This document shows positions 29,199 to 38,869 of a stretch of 64,000 nt of DNA, piece after piece. Below the pieces are notes generated by a model. The model worked only from the letters and a program-made list of their open reading frames with translations, did not search any database and was not told where the DNA came from. The stretch is from Martinezella lusitana. GTDB lineage: Bacteria > Pseudomonadota > Alphaproteobacteria > Rhizobiales > Rhizobiaceae. The DNA is taken from contig NZ_WUEY01000016.1 in assembly GCF_010668395.1 (NCBI RefSeq), positions 86,793 through 150,792 of the forward strand, in the 5' to 3' direction. Each line of letters starts with the position of its first letter. Positions within the stretch are counted from its first letter, which is position 1. Made by a program: the position numbers and the translations under genes.

Positions 29199-29223
29199 GG
29201 AACATCCGCGCTTACGCGCCGTT
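29199..29223 (+). promoter_or_regulatory. EcfG/RpoE2-type promoter for the hydrolase gene
   Basis: GGAAC, 18 bases ending in CCG, then TT (CGTT). It lies 102 bases before the GTG start at 29325. Confidence 0.7.
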
Positions 29224-29324
29224 ACGGCTGCAAGACAAACACAGCTATCAAACGCCAGACCATCCGTTGGGCAATCTAAAGTCACTGACGCGACGGGTGC
29301 TCACCAGATCAGGGAGAGGCAGAC

Positions 29325-30200
29325 GTGTTCAATGGATTCGAGCTTGCTATGGTCGATGTTGGGCAGGGTGCCTTGCGCGTTCGATATGGAGGCTCTGGCC
29401 CACCGCTGCTGCTGCTCCACGGTCATCCTCGCACTCATATGACATGGGGTGCCGTCGCTGATTTGCTGTCGCCGCATTTTACAGTGGTTTGCCCGGACCT
29501 GAGAGGTTTTGGAAAATCGTTCCAGCCGGCAGAGCAGGAGGGCAGTCATGGCTCTTCAAAGCGCGCCAAAGCAATCGACTGTCTTAGCCTCATGAAGGTA
29601 CTTGGGCGAGACGAATTCTCCGTCGCCGGCCATGACCGCGGCAGTTACGTGGCTTATCGTTTGGCGATGGATTTCCCCGGTGCTATTAACAAGGTCGCTG
29701 TCATGGACAGTATCCCCATTATCGAACATCTTGAGAGGATGGACTGGCAATTTGCCCGCGATTGGTATCACTGGTTTTTCTTTGCACAGTCTGAGAAGCC
29801 GGAGCGGTCGATCAATGCCAATCCGCTTGCTTGGTATAACAAGATTGCTCCGGACCATATGGGGCATGCTGCGTATGTCGATCTTCTCACGGCAATCCAT
29901 GATCCAGCGGTCGTTCACGGAATGATTGAGGATTATCGAGCCGGGCTCACCGTGGACCGACAGCACGAGCTGGAAGATCGGGTCGCTGGCAAAAAAATAA
30001 CCTGCCCATTGCTTTGCCTGTGGTCGATCCGAGATGATCTGGAGGCGCTTTTCGGCGATCCTCTGGAGATATGGCGCTCTTGGGCCACGGACGTTCAAGG
30101 CCATGGCATCGACAGCGGCCATCACATCGCCGAAGAGAACCCTAAAGCCCTTTCTGAGGCGCTGCTGCGTTTTTTTCAGGGACCTGAATGCGTAAGATAA
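29325..30200 (+). CDS. Alpha/beta hydrolase, haloacetate dehalogenase-like
   Basis: A 291-residue soluble alpha/beta hydrolase. The oxyanion region HGHPRTHMTW, the strand CPDLRGFGKS, the nucleophile elbow AGHDRGSYVAYRLA with Asp104 as nucleophile, and a late His in DSGHHIAEE are arranged as in fluoroacetate/haloacetate dehalogenases and soluble epoxide hydrolases rather than in Ser esterases. The GTG start follows GGGAGAGG with good spacing. The natural substrate is unknown; C-halogen or epoxide hydrolysis is a family-based guess. It stands alone under a stress-type promoter, so a housekeeping or detoxifying role is as likely as halogen metabolism. Confidence 0.85.
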   Translation: MFNGFELAMVDVGQGALRVRYGGSGPPLLLLHGHPRTHMTWGAVADLLSPHFTVVCPDLRGFGKSFQPAEQEGSHGSSKRAKAIDCLSLMKVLGRDEFSVAGHDRGSYVAYRLAMDFPGAINKVAVMDSIPIIEHLERMDWQFARDWYHWFFFAQSEKPERSINANPLAWYNKIAPDHMGHAAYVDLLTAIHDPAVVHGMIEDYRAGLTVDRQHELEDRVAGKKITCPLLCLWSIRDDLEALFGDPLEIWRSWATDVQGHGIDSGHHIAEENPKALSEALLRFFQGPECVR

Positions 30201-30608
30201 GGGCTTTCTAGATAATGGAACGGAGCTGTTTGGATAAGGCGTAATGGAACCCGGAAGCGACTTCAATTCGCCTCAATTCAGAATGTGGAATGCCATCTTT
30301 ACACAGCGGGATTCTCCCACCGCTCACCGTCGAAACATCGGAAGGGCAATTGCCCGCTGAATAAACCAGGCGAGCGATATTGTTGCATAGAGGCCCATCA
30401 ATACTCGCTCCGATCACCTCCAAGATACTCGATCATTCGAAGCCTTCACTGCTATCGTCAGGTCGTTTTAGGATTTCTGCCCAACTGGGTGATCGTGCCC
30501 CCGCTCGGTCCTTGATAGCTTTGGTCCTTGACCATCGGGTTTTTCGGGCGATCGAAGCGACCGAGCGGTTTCTCACGCACGCTATCCCGGCTCGTCTCCG
30601 TTTTAAAT
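30201..30608. other. Intergenic stretch, nothing recognised
   Basis: About 400 bases downstream of the hydrolase gene. Short frames occur on both strands without ribosome binding sites or recognisable motifs. Confidence 0.4.
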
Positions 30609-30948
30609 CTACTTGCTCGAGCGATCGAGCAGGATGCGCATTTCGTCAAAGCGGCGCTTCCGATCCGCGTTCGTATCATTCGCCGAGTAACAAATATCGG
30701 ACACGCAAAATCTCATCAAATGGTATGGTTGGTCAGTCTTATCGCACTCGCTTTCGAAACTGTCGTTCATGTCGGACTTGGCGGTTCCCGCCCGGATCGA
30801 ATAGGTCAGCCGGACGCCTGGTAGTTTCAACTCCGGGAAAAGATTGAACGATACCGATGTTGAGGTGATCCGTCAGAGGAAAGTTGCGTGCGGCAATCTG
30901 GCATGTATTCTCAAACTGTGGTGATTGAGCATGTGCCAGCACTGGCAT
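30609..30948 (-). pseudogene. Broken secreted hypothetical protein
   Basis: Minus-strand frame from 30948 gives the end of a signal peptide (MPVLAHAQ) and a mature start QSPQFENTCQIAARNFPLTD. Around 30830 the sequence continues in another frame as KLPGVRLTYSIRAGTAKSD to a stop at 30609, with several Cys (ECDK, RFCVSDICYS). A stop lies five codons upstream of the ATG, cutting off the rest of the signal peptide. Both lesions suggest a dead gene for a Cys-containing periplasmic protein. No family was recognised. Confidence 0.4.
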
Positions 30949-31133
30949 CGACAGGACACCTTACGATCCTTTCAAACGCCTGCCGCGGGAGCGGAAGGCC
31001 CGATGATTGACCGTCATCCTGCAGGATGATCGCCATCGGATCCATTCTAGAACCGGACAACGTCCTCTACGGTCCCAAAAGCTGTCTCGCAGCTATTTTT
31101 AGTTTTCGCCACACGTTCAGAAACGGCGCGGCG

Positions 31134-31158
31134 GGAACCAAGCGCTGAAAAGACCGTT
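31134..31158 (+). promoter_or_regulatory. EcfG/RpoE2-type promoter for ku (first copy)
   Basis: GGAAC, 18 bases ending in CCG, then TT (CGTT). It lies 25 bases before the ATG at 31183. Confidence 0.8.
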
Positions 31159-31182
31159 CTTGTCATGTTCGGAGGACATTTC

Positions 31183-31986
31183 ATGGCTCCAAGGTCATTC
31201 TGGAAAGGCTATCTAAAGCTGTCGCTCGTGACCTGCCCGGTCGCAATGGCACCTGCGACCAGCGATAATGACAAAGTTCGTTTTCATACGCTCAACAGAA
31301 AGACGGGCAACCGCATCGTCAGCCAATATGTGGATTCGGTCACTGGCAAGACTGTGGAAGAGGATGACGAGGTCAAAGGATACGAGCGCGGTGACAACGA
31401 TTACATCATGCTCGAGGATGATGAACTTGATGCAGTCGCCATGGACAGCACGCGGACGATCGATATCGAGATGTTCGTGCCGCGAGACAGTATCGAATGG
31501 ATCTGGTTCGACACGCCGCATTACCTGACACCGAACGATCCTGTCGGGGAGGAGGCATATTGCGTCATCCGCGACGCCATGGCCGCAAGCCGCAAGGTCG
31601 GCATATCCCGGCTCGTCATGTACCGTCGCGAACGCGCTGTCATGCTGGAGCCGCGTGAAAAGGGGATAGTGCTTTGGACCTTGCGGTTTGGCGACGAGGT
31701 CCGCGATGAAAAGGTTTACTTTGAGGATATCGGTACAACGGCCATCGACAGCAAACTGATGAAACTGGTGGAAGCGCTGATAAAAGAGCAGAAAGAGCCG
31801 TGGGATCCGAGCATGGTTTCCGACCCCATACAGGAGAAGCTTCTCGATATTATCGCCTCAAAGAAGAAGGGTCGCAAGCGACCTGTAAAGGCAATAGAAG
31901 AGCAAGCCGCACCAACCAATGTTATCAGCATCATGGACGCACTTCGGAAGAGCCTCTCGCAGGAGAAGGGCGCCAGGAAACGATAA
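31183..31986 (+). CDS. ku: Ku protein, non-homologous end joining
   Basis: A 267-residue bacterial Ku. Ku dimers thread onto DNA double-strand ends and recruit LigD. The N-terminus APRSFWKGYLKLSLVTCPVA, then VRFHTLNRKTGNRI, VKGYERGDNDYIML and the core RRERAVMLEPREKGIVLWTL are family landmarks. The C-terminus ends with MDALRKSLSQEKGARKR. GGAGG lies 7 bases before the ATG at 31183; an in-frame start at 31165 has no ribosome binding site. The gene converges with the ligD pseudogene, whose stop lies 10 bases beyond its own. A second ku lies at 34578-35465. Confidence 0.93.
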   Translation: MAPRSFWKGYLKLSLVTCPVAMAPATSDNDKVRFHTLNRKTGNRIVSQYVDSVTGKTVEEDDEVKGYERGDNDYIMLEDDELDAVAMDSTRTIDIEMFVPRDSIEWIWFDTPHYLTPNDPVGEEAYCVIRDAMAASRKVGISRLVMYRRERAVMLEPREKGIVLWTLRFGDEVRDEKVYFEDIGTTAIDSKLMKLVEALIKEQKEPWDPSMVSDPIQEKLLDIIASKKKGRKRPVKAIEEQAAPTNVISIMDALRKSLSQEKGARKR

Positions 31987-31995
31987 TCGGCGCAT

Positions 31996-34575
31996 CTACG
32001 CGCTGTGCTTGCGTTTGGTCTCCCGTTGGCGCAGAGGTTCGGCGGCTGATTTGAAGTCAGCCCATGGGTCGGTCCGAAGCGCGGCAAGCCGCGTCGGCAC
32101 ATTGAGCACGGTGAAATAGTCCGGGCCGATTGCGGGGCTTAGTTCCTGCCAGGATAAGGGCATCGAAACGGGAGCCGCTGAACGCACGGGTCGAATAGGG
32201 GTGCGACGGCGGTCGAGCCGCGCTGATTTCGGAGATAATCGATCAGGATTTTGCCACGGTGCTTGGATTTGGTGATTGTCGAGACATAGCGCTCCGGGCT
32301 GTCAGTCGCCATCGCGTCGGCGATGCCCTTGGTGAAGGCTTTAACGGCAGGCCATTCGGCCTTGGCGACCAGCGGACAGGCAATGTGCAGCCCCTTGCCG
32401 CCCGAGGTCTTGACGAAAGGGAACGAGGCCAGCTTGTTTCAGTCGCTCGCCCGTTTCTTCCGCAGCCGCAATGACCTCGGCCCAGGCGACATCAGGCCCC
32501 GGGTCAAGGTCCATGATGATCATATCCGGTCTTTCCCAGTTACCGACCATCGAGCCCCAGGGATGAATTTCCAGTACCGCGGCTTGGAACAGGCCGATCA
32601 GACCATTCAGATCATCGATGCGCACATATGGGTCCTCATTCTGCGGATCCTTCGCCAAGGCGATGCTCCGGTTCATGCCCTTCCAGACGTGTTTCTGGAA
32701 GAAATGCCGTCCATCGATACCGTTGGGGCAGCGCACGAGGGCGAGCGGCCGTCCGACGACGAAGGGTCCCATATGGCGTCAAACTTGTGTGTAGTAATCC
32801 GCAAGCCCTGCCTTGGTAACGCCTTCGTCCGGCCAGTAGAGACGATCGCCATGGGTCAAGGCGACGCTGCTTCGCGGGGCCTTTTCCGTTGAAGTCTTCG
32901 CGGACGATTTCGGTGTTTCCCGGATGATCTCAAGCGGGTTCTTGTCTTTCCCGCGAGCCTCGAAAGGCGGCATGGCGCAAATGGCCGTCAGTTGTCCAGG
33001 CGCGAAACCCTACTTTCGCCACCAGTTCGGGCCGCACGAAGCGAACACCGCGGCTTTCTTCCGCCGTCAGCCTGGTCGAAAACGGGCTTTCCTCCGCTTT
33101 CAGGCGGCCAAGCCTTTTAAAAAACTGCCCGGCAACGGTATGGGTATAGCCAATGCCGACACGGCCGACATGATCCAGTTGACCGCCCTCATAGACGCCG
33201 GGAACCAGCGAACCGATTGCCTTTCGGGATGTCGTCGACGGCACCCAGCCGCCGATAACGAACTCCTGCCGCGAAGAGCATTTCGATTTGACCCATGATT
33301 TTCCGCGACCGGGACGATAAGGATCGTCGGCGATCTTGGATACGATCCCTTCCAGGCTCAACTGGCATGCGTGGCTCAGCAGCAGATCGCCATTTTCATC
33401 AAAATGACTGCTGAAGCGAAGAATCCCGGTCTCGGATGGAATGATCTTCTGCAGCAATTGTTTGCGGGCGATCAAAGCGCACGCCTCGAGCCCGTAACCG
33501 TCAAGATATAGCAGATCGAAGGCGTAGAAGACGAAGCGGTCGCTACGGCCCTCGCTGAGATCGGCCTGCAAGGCAGAGAAGTCCGAAGCGCCTGCCGCCG
33601 GCTCGACAACTCCCCATCGATGACGGCAGTGCCGACAGGAAGATCTTTGAATGCCTCGATAATGTCCTTGCCGAATTTTTGGGTCCAGTCGAGCTCGCTG
33701 CGCGTCGACAGCTTGATGCGGCCAGCCTCGATGCGAGCCTCGAGCCGATATCCGTCGAACTTGATTTCGTGAAGCCAGCGCGAACCCGAGGGCGGTTTGG
33801 ATACTAGCGTTGCGAGCGCACGCTCGATGAATGCCGGCAGGGGCGCCTTCTTTGCGCCTTTCAAGATGGATGGATCAGGAAATGCGGGCTCCAATTCCGT
33901 AGAGATTTCACCTGCTGCCCTGTCGGTCTTTTTTGAAGCCTTTCGTGGCGTTCTTCCGTCGATCGATCTTGCCCGTCCTGGAGGACCAACCGGGTTTCTC
34001 GGCTTCGACTTCGTTGATGACCCGTCCTGTCTTGGCCGCTTCCGGTCGCTCTTCAAGGATGTCGGGCGCGCCCCTTCCGGACGGGCTGCGTCGTCTTCCC
34101 CCTTGATCAGCAGCCGGTTTTCCCTTTTCTCACTCGGTTTGCCTGTCATGCCGATGAGGTGCCAGCGCCCGCCCAGCTTCTTTCCGTAAAGCTCGAATTC
34201 CAGATGACCCTTGGCGAGGCTCTTGTGTGGGTCGCCATGCGGCATCCATGAGCCTTTATCCCAGACGATGACCGTTCCGCCGCCATACCCGCCCTTCGGG
34301 ATCGTGCCTTCGAAGTCGCCATATTCCAGGGGGTGATCTTCGGTCTGTACGGCGAGCCGCTTTTCGCCGGTCACCAGGCTCGGTCCCTTGGTCACAGCCC
34401 AGCTCCCAGCATGCCATCGAGTTCAAGGCGAAAATGGTATTGGAGGCGACGCGCGTCATGTTTCTGAATAACGAAGCTGTTTTTCCTCGCGGCAGCTTTT
34501 TCTCCTGTCTGAGCGGCCCTTCGGTTCCGGTGTCTTGGTAAAGTCGCGCTTACGATGGTAGGTTTGCAATGCCAT
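31996..34575 (-). pseudogene. ligD: DNA ligase D (LigD), multiply frameshifted
   Basis: The full three-domain ligase D is recognisable but needs about six frame changes. From ATG 34575: MALQTYHRKRDFTKTPEPKG, then in another frame NSFVIQKHDARRLQYHFRLE (phosphoesterase domain), then YGDFEGTIPKGGYGGGTVIV. The ligase part has WLHEIKFDGYRLEARI (active-site Lys), and after a shift near 33590 RFVFYAFDLLYLDGYG and LEGIVSKIADDPYRPGRGKS. Further shifts occur near 33000, 32775, 32400 and 32190. The polymerase part shows RLYWPDEGVTKAGLADYY, MIIMDLDPGPDVAW and the C-terminus GPDYFTVLNVPTRLAALRTD. Its ATG sits 3 bases after the upstream ku stop, so both formed one operon. No functional ligase can be made. 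Confidence 0.88.
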
Positions 34576-34577
34576 GA

Positions 34578-35465
34578 TCAGCTCGCCTTGCGTTGCGGCC
34601 GCGGAGAGGATGCTGCCCGCGATGTCGGTGTCGTCTCAGAGGTCGAAGCCGATTTCTTGGCGGCGCGTTTCGGGCTTGCTTTGCTTTTGCCAATCATGGC
34701 TGCGCTCTGGCGCAGTGCGTCCATAAGGTCGGTGACTTTGGCGATCTTCGCCGGCTTGCGTGCCGGGATTGCCTTGCCTTCGATCTTGGCTTTGACGAGT
34801 TCGGTCAGCGCAGCCTCATATCGATCGTCGAATTTGCCAGCGTCGAACGTGCCTTCCTTCGTGCCGATGATGTGCTTGGCGAGATCGAGCATCTCACCCT
34901 TGATATTGATGTCGGGAACGTCCTCAAAGGCTTCCTTGGCTGAACGAACCTCGTAGTCGAAGTTCAGCGTGGTGGCGATCAGCCCCTTGCCATGGGCGCG
35001 GATCATCAGCGTGCGCAGGCGCCGAAACAGGACGGCACGAGCGATGGCGGCCACCTTCATCTTGCGTATGCCTTCGCGAATCAGGGCGAAGGCCTCCTCA
35101 CTGGCGGAGGTGGAGGGAGCCAGATAGTAGGGCCGGTCGAAATAAACGTCATCAATATCGGAGCAAGCCAGAAAAACCTTCACATGCAGGACCTTGTCGC
35201 TCTCCGGTACGACAGCAGTGATTTCCTCGGGCTCCAGCGCGATGTAATCTCCGTTGTTGAGCTCATAGCCTTTGATCTGCTCCTCACGCGGCACCGGCTT
35301 TCCGGTGTCGCTGTCGACGAATTCCCGCTTTACGCGGTTGCCCGTTTCCCGGTTCAATGTATGGAAAGAAATCCGCTCCGAGGTCGAAACCGCAGTATAA
35401 AGGGCGACCGCGCAGTTGACCTCTCCGAACTTCAGATATCCCTTCCATTGCGCACGCGGGCTCAT
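34578..35465 (-). CDS. ku: Ku protein, non-homologous end joining (second copy)
   Basis: A 295-residue Ku, different from the copy at 31183. Landmarks are SPRAQWKGYLKFGEVNCAVA, ISFHTLNRETGNRVKREFVD, IKGYELNNGDYIALEPEE and RTLMIRAHGKGLIATTLNFD. The C-terminal tail is basic and Ser/Thr/Ala-rich (SKASPKRAAKKSAS), a DNA-binding extension often seen in one member of a Ku pair. The stop is 3 bases before the ligD pseudogene start. The promoter at 35496-35520 lies 31 bases upstream. With ligD broken, this Ku would need a ligase from elsewhere in the genome. Confidence 0.93.
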   Translation of the reverse strand: MSPRAQWKGYLKFGEVNCAVALYTAVSTSERISFHTLNRETGNRVKREFVDSDTGKPVPREEQIKGYELNNGDYIALEPEEITAVVPESDKVLHVKVFLACSDIDDVYFDRPYYLAPSTSASEEAFALIREGIRKMKVAAIARAVLFRRLRTLMIRAHGKGLIATTLNFDYEVRSAKEAFEDVPDINIKGEMLDLAKHIIGTKEGTFDAGKFDDRYEAALTELVKAKIEGKAIPARKPAKIAKVTDLMDALRQSAAMIGKSKASPKRAAKKSASTSETTPTSRAASSPRPQRKAS

Positions 35466-35495
35466 TTGCTGGCTCCAGATTAAGTATCGGAGTCA

Positions 35496-35520
35496 AACGA
35501 AATGCGGCGCGCATTGTTCC
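35496..35520 (-). promoter_or_regulatory. EcfG/RpoE2-type promoter for ku-ligD
   Basis: Minus strand GGAAC, 18 bases ending in TCG, then TT (CGTTT). It lies 31 bases before the ATG at 35465. Confidence 0.8.
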
Positions 35521-35641
35521 TGGGGAGGGGCAAGACCGCTCATCGGTCGCGTCCTGCAACATGACCTTCATCGCTCGATCAAATGGAAAGCGATAGTGGT
35601 TTTACGCAGTTGGATGGCGGATCCAAAAAAGGAGGCCAATC

Positions 35642-36263
35642 ATGACATCGAAAGCCGTGGCACTAAACGCAACGTTGAAGACGAGCGGCGGGCCCTCATC
35701 GTCAATCGACTGCTTTTTCTTAATTGCTAAGGCAACAGCCAGAGAGTATGCGGCGACAACGATGATCCGTCGTGTCGATCACAATATTCTGCCAGCCGTC
35801 AAATCCGACGAGGCCCGACCGACGAATGGCCGGATATTCGCCGGAAGATCCTCGAAGCCCACATACTCGCCTTCGGCACCTCGATCTAGATGGGCGATTG
35901 TCCAGCATCGCAAAGATAGCTTTCGAGCGCATGGATGCCTTCCTGTCTGAACGGGATTGCAGGGTCAGATGCCATTTCTGGTCGTATGCCCTGTCGTCGT
36001 GGTCAGCAAGAACGACGGCGTGCATCCTGCGTCGGCGGAAATTGATCAGGCTTTGAACGATGTCGGTTTCACGATCCTGCCGACCCGGCTGCCTATTGGT
36101 GGGACAAGCTACGGATAGTGCGAATTTTCTTGATTTGAAGAAGATGCCCAAGGAAGCAGCCTGCGCGATCGATATGGGAGCACCGAACGCCGCGCATCTT
36201 TCGAAATTTCTTGAAGGAACCTATCACACGGCAGACACCGGGCCAACCGCATTAGACCGATGA
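35642..36263 (+). pseudogene. Flavodoxin-like / NAD(P)H-dependent oxidoreductase, frameshifted
   Basis: ATG 35642 gives MTSKAVALNATLKTSGGPSS, the family start (A-L-N-x-T-L-K-x-S), then VDHNILPAVKSDEA. Other frames continue as EWPDIRRKILEAHILAFGTS, then SSIAKIAFERMDAFLSE, then MPFLVVCPVVVVSKNDGVHP with QALNDVGFTILP, and finally LDLKKMPKEAACAI. The order matches an FMN-binding flavodoxin-type reductase of about 200 residues. At least four shifts and a stop near 35888 make it inactive. AAAGGAGG precedes the ATG, but no stress promoter was found. Confidence 0.7.
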
Positions 36264-36281
36264 TGACTTCGGTCGCGCCCC

Positions 36282-36569
36282 CTAGGGTTCGCGGCCGAAG
36301 TCCTTTCTGAGTTCCTCCTTCGCCTTTTCCAGCGTCCCCCTCTTCGATTTCGAAAGCTGGGTACCGGCGCGGTTTATGTAGAAGTTCAGCATGGACATTG
36401 CGGATTGAAACGCGCCCGCTTTGCGGCGATGGCTGTCTTCGGCGGAACGCTTGAGTGAATCGGCTATCTTCTTTGCACTGCCCTGTTTGAAGACGTCTTT
36501 TTCAAGGTCCATCGCGTCGCTATTGTCGGTGACCCTCTGGGACCATTTTTTCGATTTCGTCTTTGGCAT
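36282..36569 (-). CDS. DUF3175 domain protein (95 aa)
   Basis: A 95-residue basic protein matching the DUF3175 family: KKWSQRVTDNSDAMDLEKDV, KKIADSLKRSAEDSHRRK, SAMSMLNFYINRAG and a Lys/Glu-rich end. The family is widespread in rhizobia and of unknown function; its charge suggests nucleic-acid binding. It has a stress promoter 72 bases upstream, divergent from the promoter of the TPP-enzyme gene. The gene looks complete. Confidence 0.88.
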   Translation of the reverse strand: MPKTKSKKWSQRVTDNSDAMDLEKDVFKQGSAKKIADSLKRSAEDSHRRKAGAFQSAMSMLNFYINRAGTQLSKSKRGTLEKAKEELRKDFGREP

Positions 36570-36640
36570 CGTTCATCTCCTTCGCGCCATCAGGACAAAG
36601 CTGTCCGCAGCGCCGGCCCATAATGCATGACGGAAGATCT

Positions 36641-36665
36641 AACAAATATTCCTGCCATATGTTCC
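36641..36665 (-). promoter_or_regulatory. EcfG/RpoE2-type promoter for the DUF3175 gene
   Basis: Minus strand GGAAC, 18 bases, TT (TGTT). It lies 72 bases before the ATG at 36569. Confidence 0.7.
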
Positions 36666-36728
36666 CCGTCCAAGGTGGGAGTTGATCGTTACGCCCTTTC
36701 TTTCCGGTTCTTTCAAGTGCGAGCGGAG

Positions 36729-36753
36729 GGAACATAAATTGCATTTGCATGTT
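36729..36753 (+). promoter_or_regulatory. EcfG/RpoE2-type promoter for the TPP-enzyme gene
   Basis: GGAAC, 18 bases, TT (TGTTT). It lies 52 bases before the ATG at 36805 and 64 bases from the divergent site at 36641-36665. Confidence 0.75.
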
Positions 36754-36804
36754 TGATCACGGTGATTTCAGCGAGAAGCGACGTGCAACAAGCGGAGACA
36801 AATC

Positions 36805-38589
36805 ATGGCAAAGACGGTTGGCGATTTCATAGTGCAGCGTCTTTACGATTGGGGCGTGAGGCGCATCTTTGGCTATCCGGGGGACGGTATCAACGGTGTC
36901 TTCGGCGCGTTAAACCGTGCCGATGGAAAGATTGAGTTCATCCAGGCGCGTCACGAGGAAATGGCGGCGTTCATGGCATCCGCCTATGCGAAATTCTCCG
37001 GTGAACTAGGTGTCTGTATCGCTACCTCCGGCCCCGGCGCAACGCACCTCATCACCGGCCTTTACGACGCTCGGCTGGATCATCAACCAGTGCTGGCATT
37101 GGTCGGGCAGCAGGCACGCCGTGCAATTGGCGGGCACTATCAGCAGGAGGTTGATCTTGCTTCCTTGTTCAAGGACGTTGCCGGGGATTTCGTCCATCAG
37201 GCGGCCGTGCCAGCGCAGGTGCGCCATCTGATTGATCGCGCTGCTCGTATCGCGCTCGCAAACAAAACCGTGACCGCAGTGATCCTGCCAAACGATCTCC
37301 AGGAAATGCCATATGAGACGCCGCCACGTAAGCATGGCTCCGTGATGTCGGGCATTGGCTATGTCGCGGCAAGAACCATGCCGCAGGAGATTGATCTTAT
37401 GCGCGCCGCCGAAGTTCTTAACGCAGGCAAGAGGGTTGCGATGCTGGTGGGAGCTGGTGCGCTCGGCGCCACTGAAGAGGTCATTGCGGTTGCAGATCGT
37501 CTCGGCGCAGGTGCAGCAAAGGCGCTGCTCGGCAAGGCGGTACTACCGGACGAGTTGCCTTGGGTTACAGGCTCGATAGGACTTCTTGGAACTGAGCCTT
37601 CCTGGGATCTCATGCGCGATTGCGATACCCTGTTGATGATTGGCTCCGGATTTCCCTATTCCGAATTCTTGCCGGAGGAAGGCGATGCTCGGGGCGTTCA
37701 GATCGACATCCGTCCGGATATGCTTTCCTTACGCTATCCGATGGAGATCAATCTCGTCGGAGACGCGCGGGAGACCTTGCAGGCCCTCCTCCCGCTACTC
37801 AGGCAAAAGCAGGATCTTTCCTGGCGTCGGCAGATCGAAACAAATGTCGGCGATTGGTGGAAGATTCTGGAAACGCGGGCGCATGTGGAGGCCAATCCGG
37901 TCAATCCACAGCGTGTCGTGTGGGAGCTCTCGAAAAGATTGCCGGATGGCGCGATCGTCACAAGCGATTCCGGCTCCTGTGCTAATTGGTACGCTCGTGA
38001 TCTGCGCATGAGACACGGCATGATGGCTTCTCTATCCGGCGGCCTGGCTTCCATGGGTGCGGCCGTTCCCTATGCGATCGCAGCTAAGGTTGCGTGTCCG
38101 AACCGGCCGGTTTTGGGCCTTGTGGGTGATGGCGCCATGCAGATGAATAATATGGCTGAATTGATCACTGTCGCGAAATACTGGCGGAACTGGTCGGATC
38201 CCCGATTTGTAATCTGCGTTTTTAATAATGGAGACCTCAATCAGGTGACCTGGGAGCAACGCGTCATGGAAGGTGATCCGAAATTCGATGCGTCCCAACA
38301 GCTCCCCGATGTTCCCTATCACCGATTTGCCGAACTTATAGGGCTAAAAGGAATTTTCATAGACCGCCCTGAGGATCTTGGAGCTGCTTGGGATGAGGCG
38401 CTTGCCGCAGGACGACCGGCTCTCCTGGAGGTCAAGACTGATCCGGAAGTTCCGCCGCTGCCGCCGCACCTGACTTTCGAGCAGATGCGCAACCTCGCCA
38501 CGGTCTTGCTGAAAGGAGACCCTGAGGAAAGCGGTGTCGTGAAGGGAACCTTGCGACAAATGCTCAGCGCGATCCTCCCCCGGCGATAG
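36805..38589 (+). CDS. Thiamine pyrophosphate-dependent enzyme (pyruvate oxidase/acetolactate synthase-like)
   Basis: A 594-residue enzyme of the TPP-dependent decarboxylase superfamily. The N-terminal PYR domain has GYPGDGINGVFGAL and RHEEMAAFMASAYAKF with the conserved Glu that activates TPP. A central domain follows (about 190-340). The PP domain has the TPP/Mg motif GLVGDGAMQMNNMAELITVA ending in FNNGDLNQ. It is closest in layout to pyruvate oxidase/PoxB-like and other TPP-requiring proteins of rhizobia, not to biosynthetic acetolactate synthase. Substrate and acceptor cannot be fixed; a PoxB-like stationary-phase role would suit its stress promoter. The first seven residues read MAKTVGD, and the start is unambiguous. 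Confidence 0.9.
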   Translation: MAKTVGDFIVQRLYDWGVRRIFGYPGDGINGVFGALNRADGKIEFIQARHEEMAAFMASAYAKFSGELGVCIATSGPGATHLITGLYDARLDHQPVLALVGQQARRAIGGHYQQEVDLASLFKDVAGDFVHQAAVPAQVRHLIDRAARIALANKTVTAVILPNDLQEMPYETPPRKHGSVMSGIGYVAARTMPQEIDLMRAAEVLNAGKRVAMLVGAGALGATEEVIAVADRLGAGAAKALLGKAVLPDELPWVTGSIGLLGTEPSWDLMRDCDTLLMIGSGFPYSEFLPEEGDARGVQIDIRPDMLSLRYPMEINLVGDARETLQALLPLLRQKQDLSWRRQIETNVGDWWKILETRAHVEANPVNPQRVVWELSKRLPDGAIVTSDSGSCANWYARDLRMRHGMMASLSGGLASMGAAVPYAIAAKVACPNRPVLGLVGDGAMQMNNMAELITVAKYWRNWSDPRFVICVFNNGDLNQVTWEQRVMEGDPKFDASQQLPDVPYHRFAELIGLKGIFIDRPEDLGAAWDEALAAGRPALLEVKTDPEVPPLPPHLTFEQMRNLATVLLKGDPEESGVVKGTLRQMLSAILPRR

Positions 38590-38813
38590 CCAGATACCAT
38601 TCCCTCGATCGCGAGGCTCGGGGGGATGCTGTCTATCGCTGAACAAAATCTATTTTTCCCATTTCCGTATTTTGCTCGTTTGATCTCGAACTGAATCGAA
38701 ATGAGACAGCTGGCGGCTATTGGAAACGGACCGTGTGACGACACCAAAACATCTCTCGACAAAAACATAATTCTTTCGCAAACCGAAATTCGATAGGCAT
38801 GTTTGTTTTCTTG

Positions 38814-38838
38814 GGAACAACAGCGGCTGGTGCGAGTT
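38814..38838 (+). promoter_or_regulatory. EcfG/RpoE2-type promoter for the first DUF2934 gene
   Basis: GGAAC, 18 bases ending in GAG, then TT (AGTT). It lies 32 bases before the ATG at 38870. Confidence 0.75.
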
Positions 38839-38869
38839 GAAGAGCGCCACAGTATGCTGGAGGAAAATC

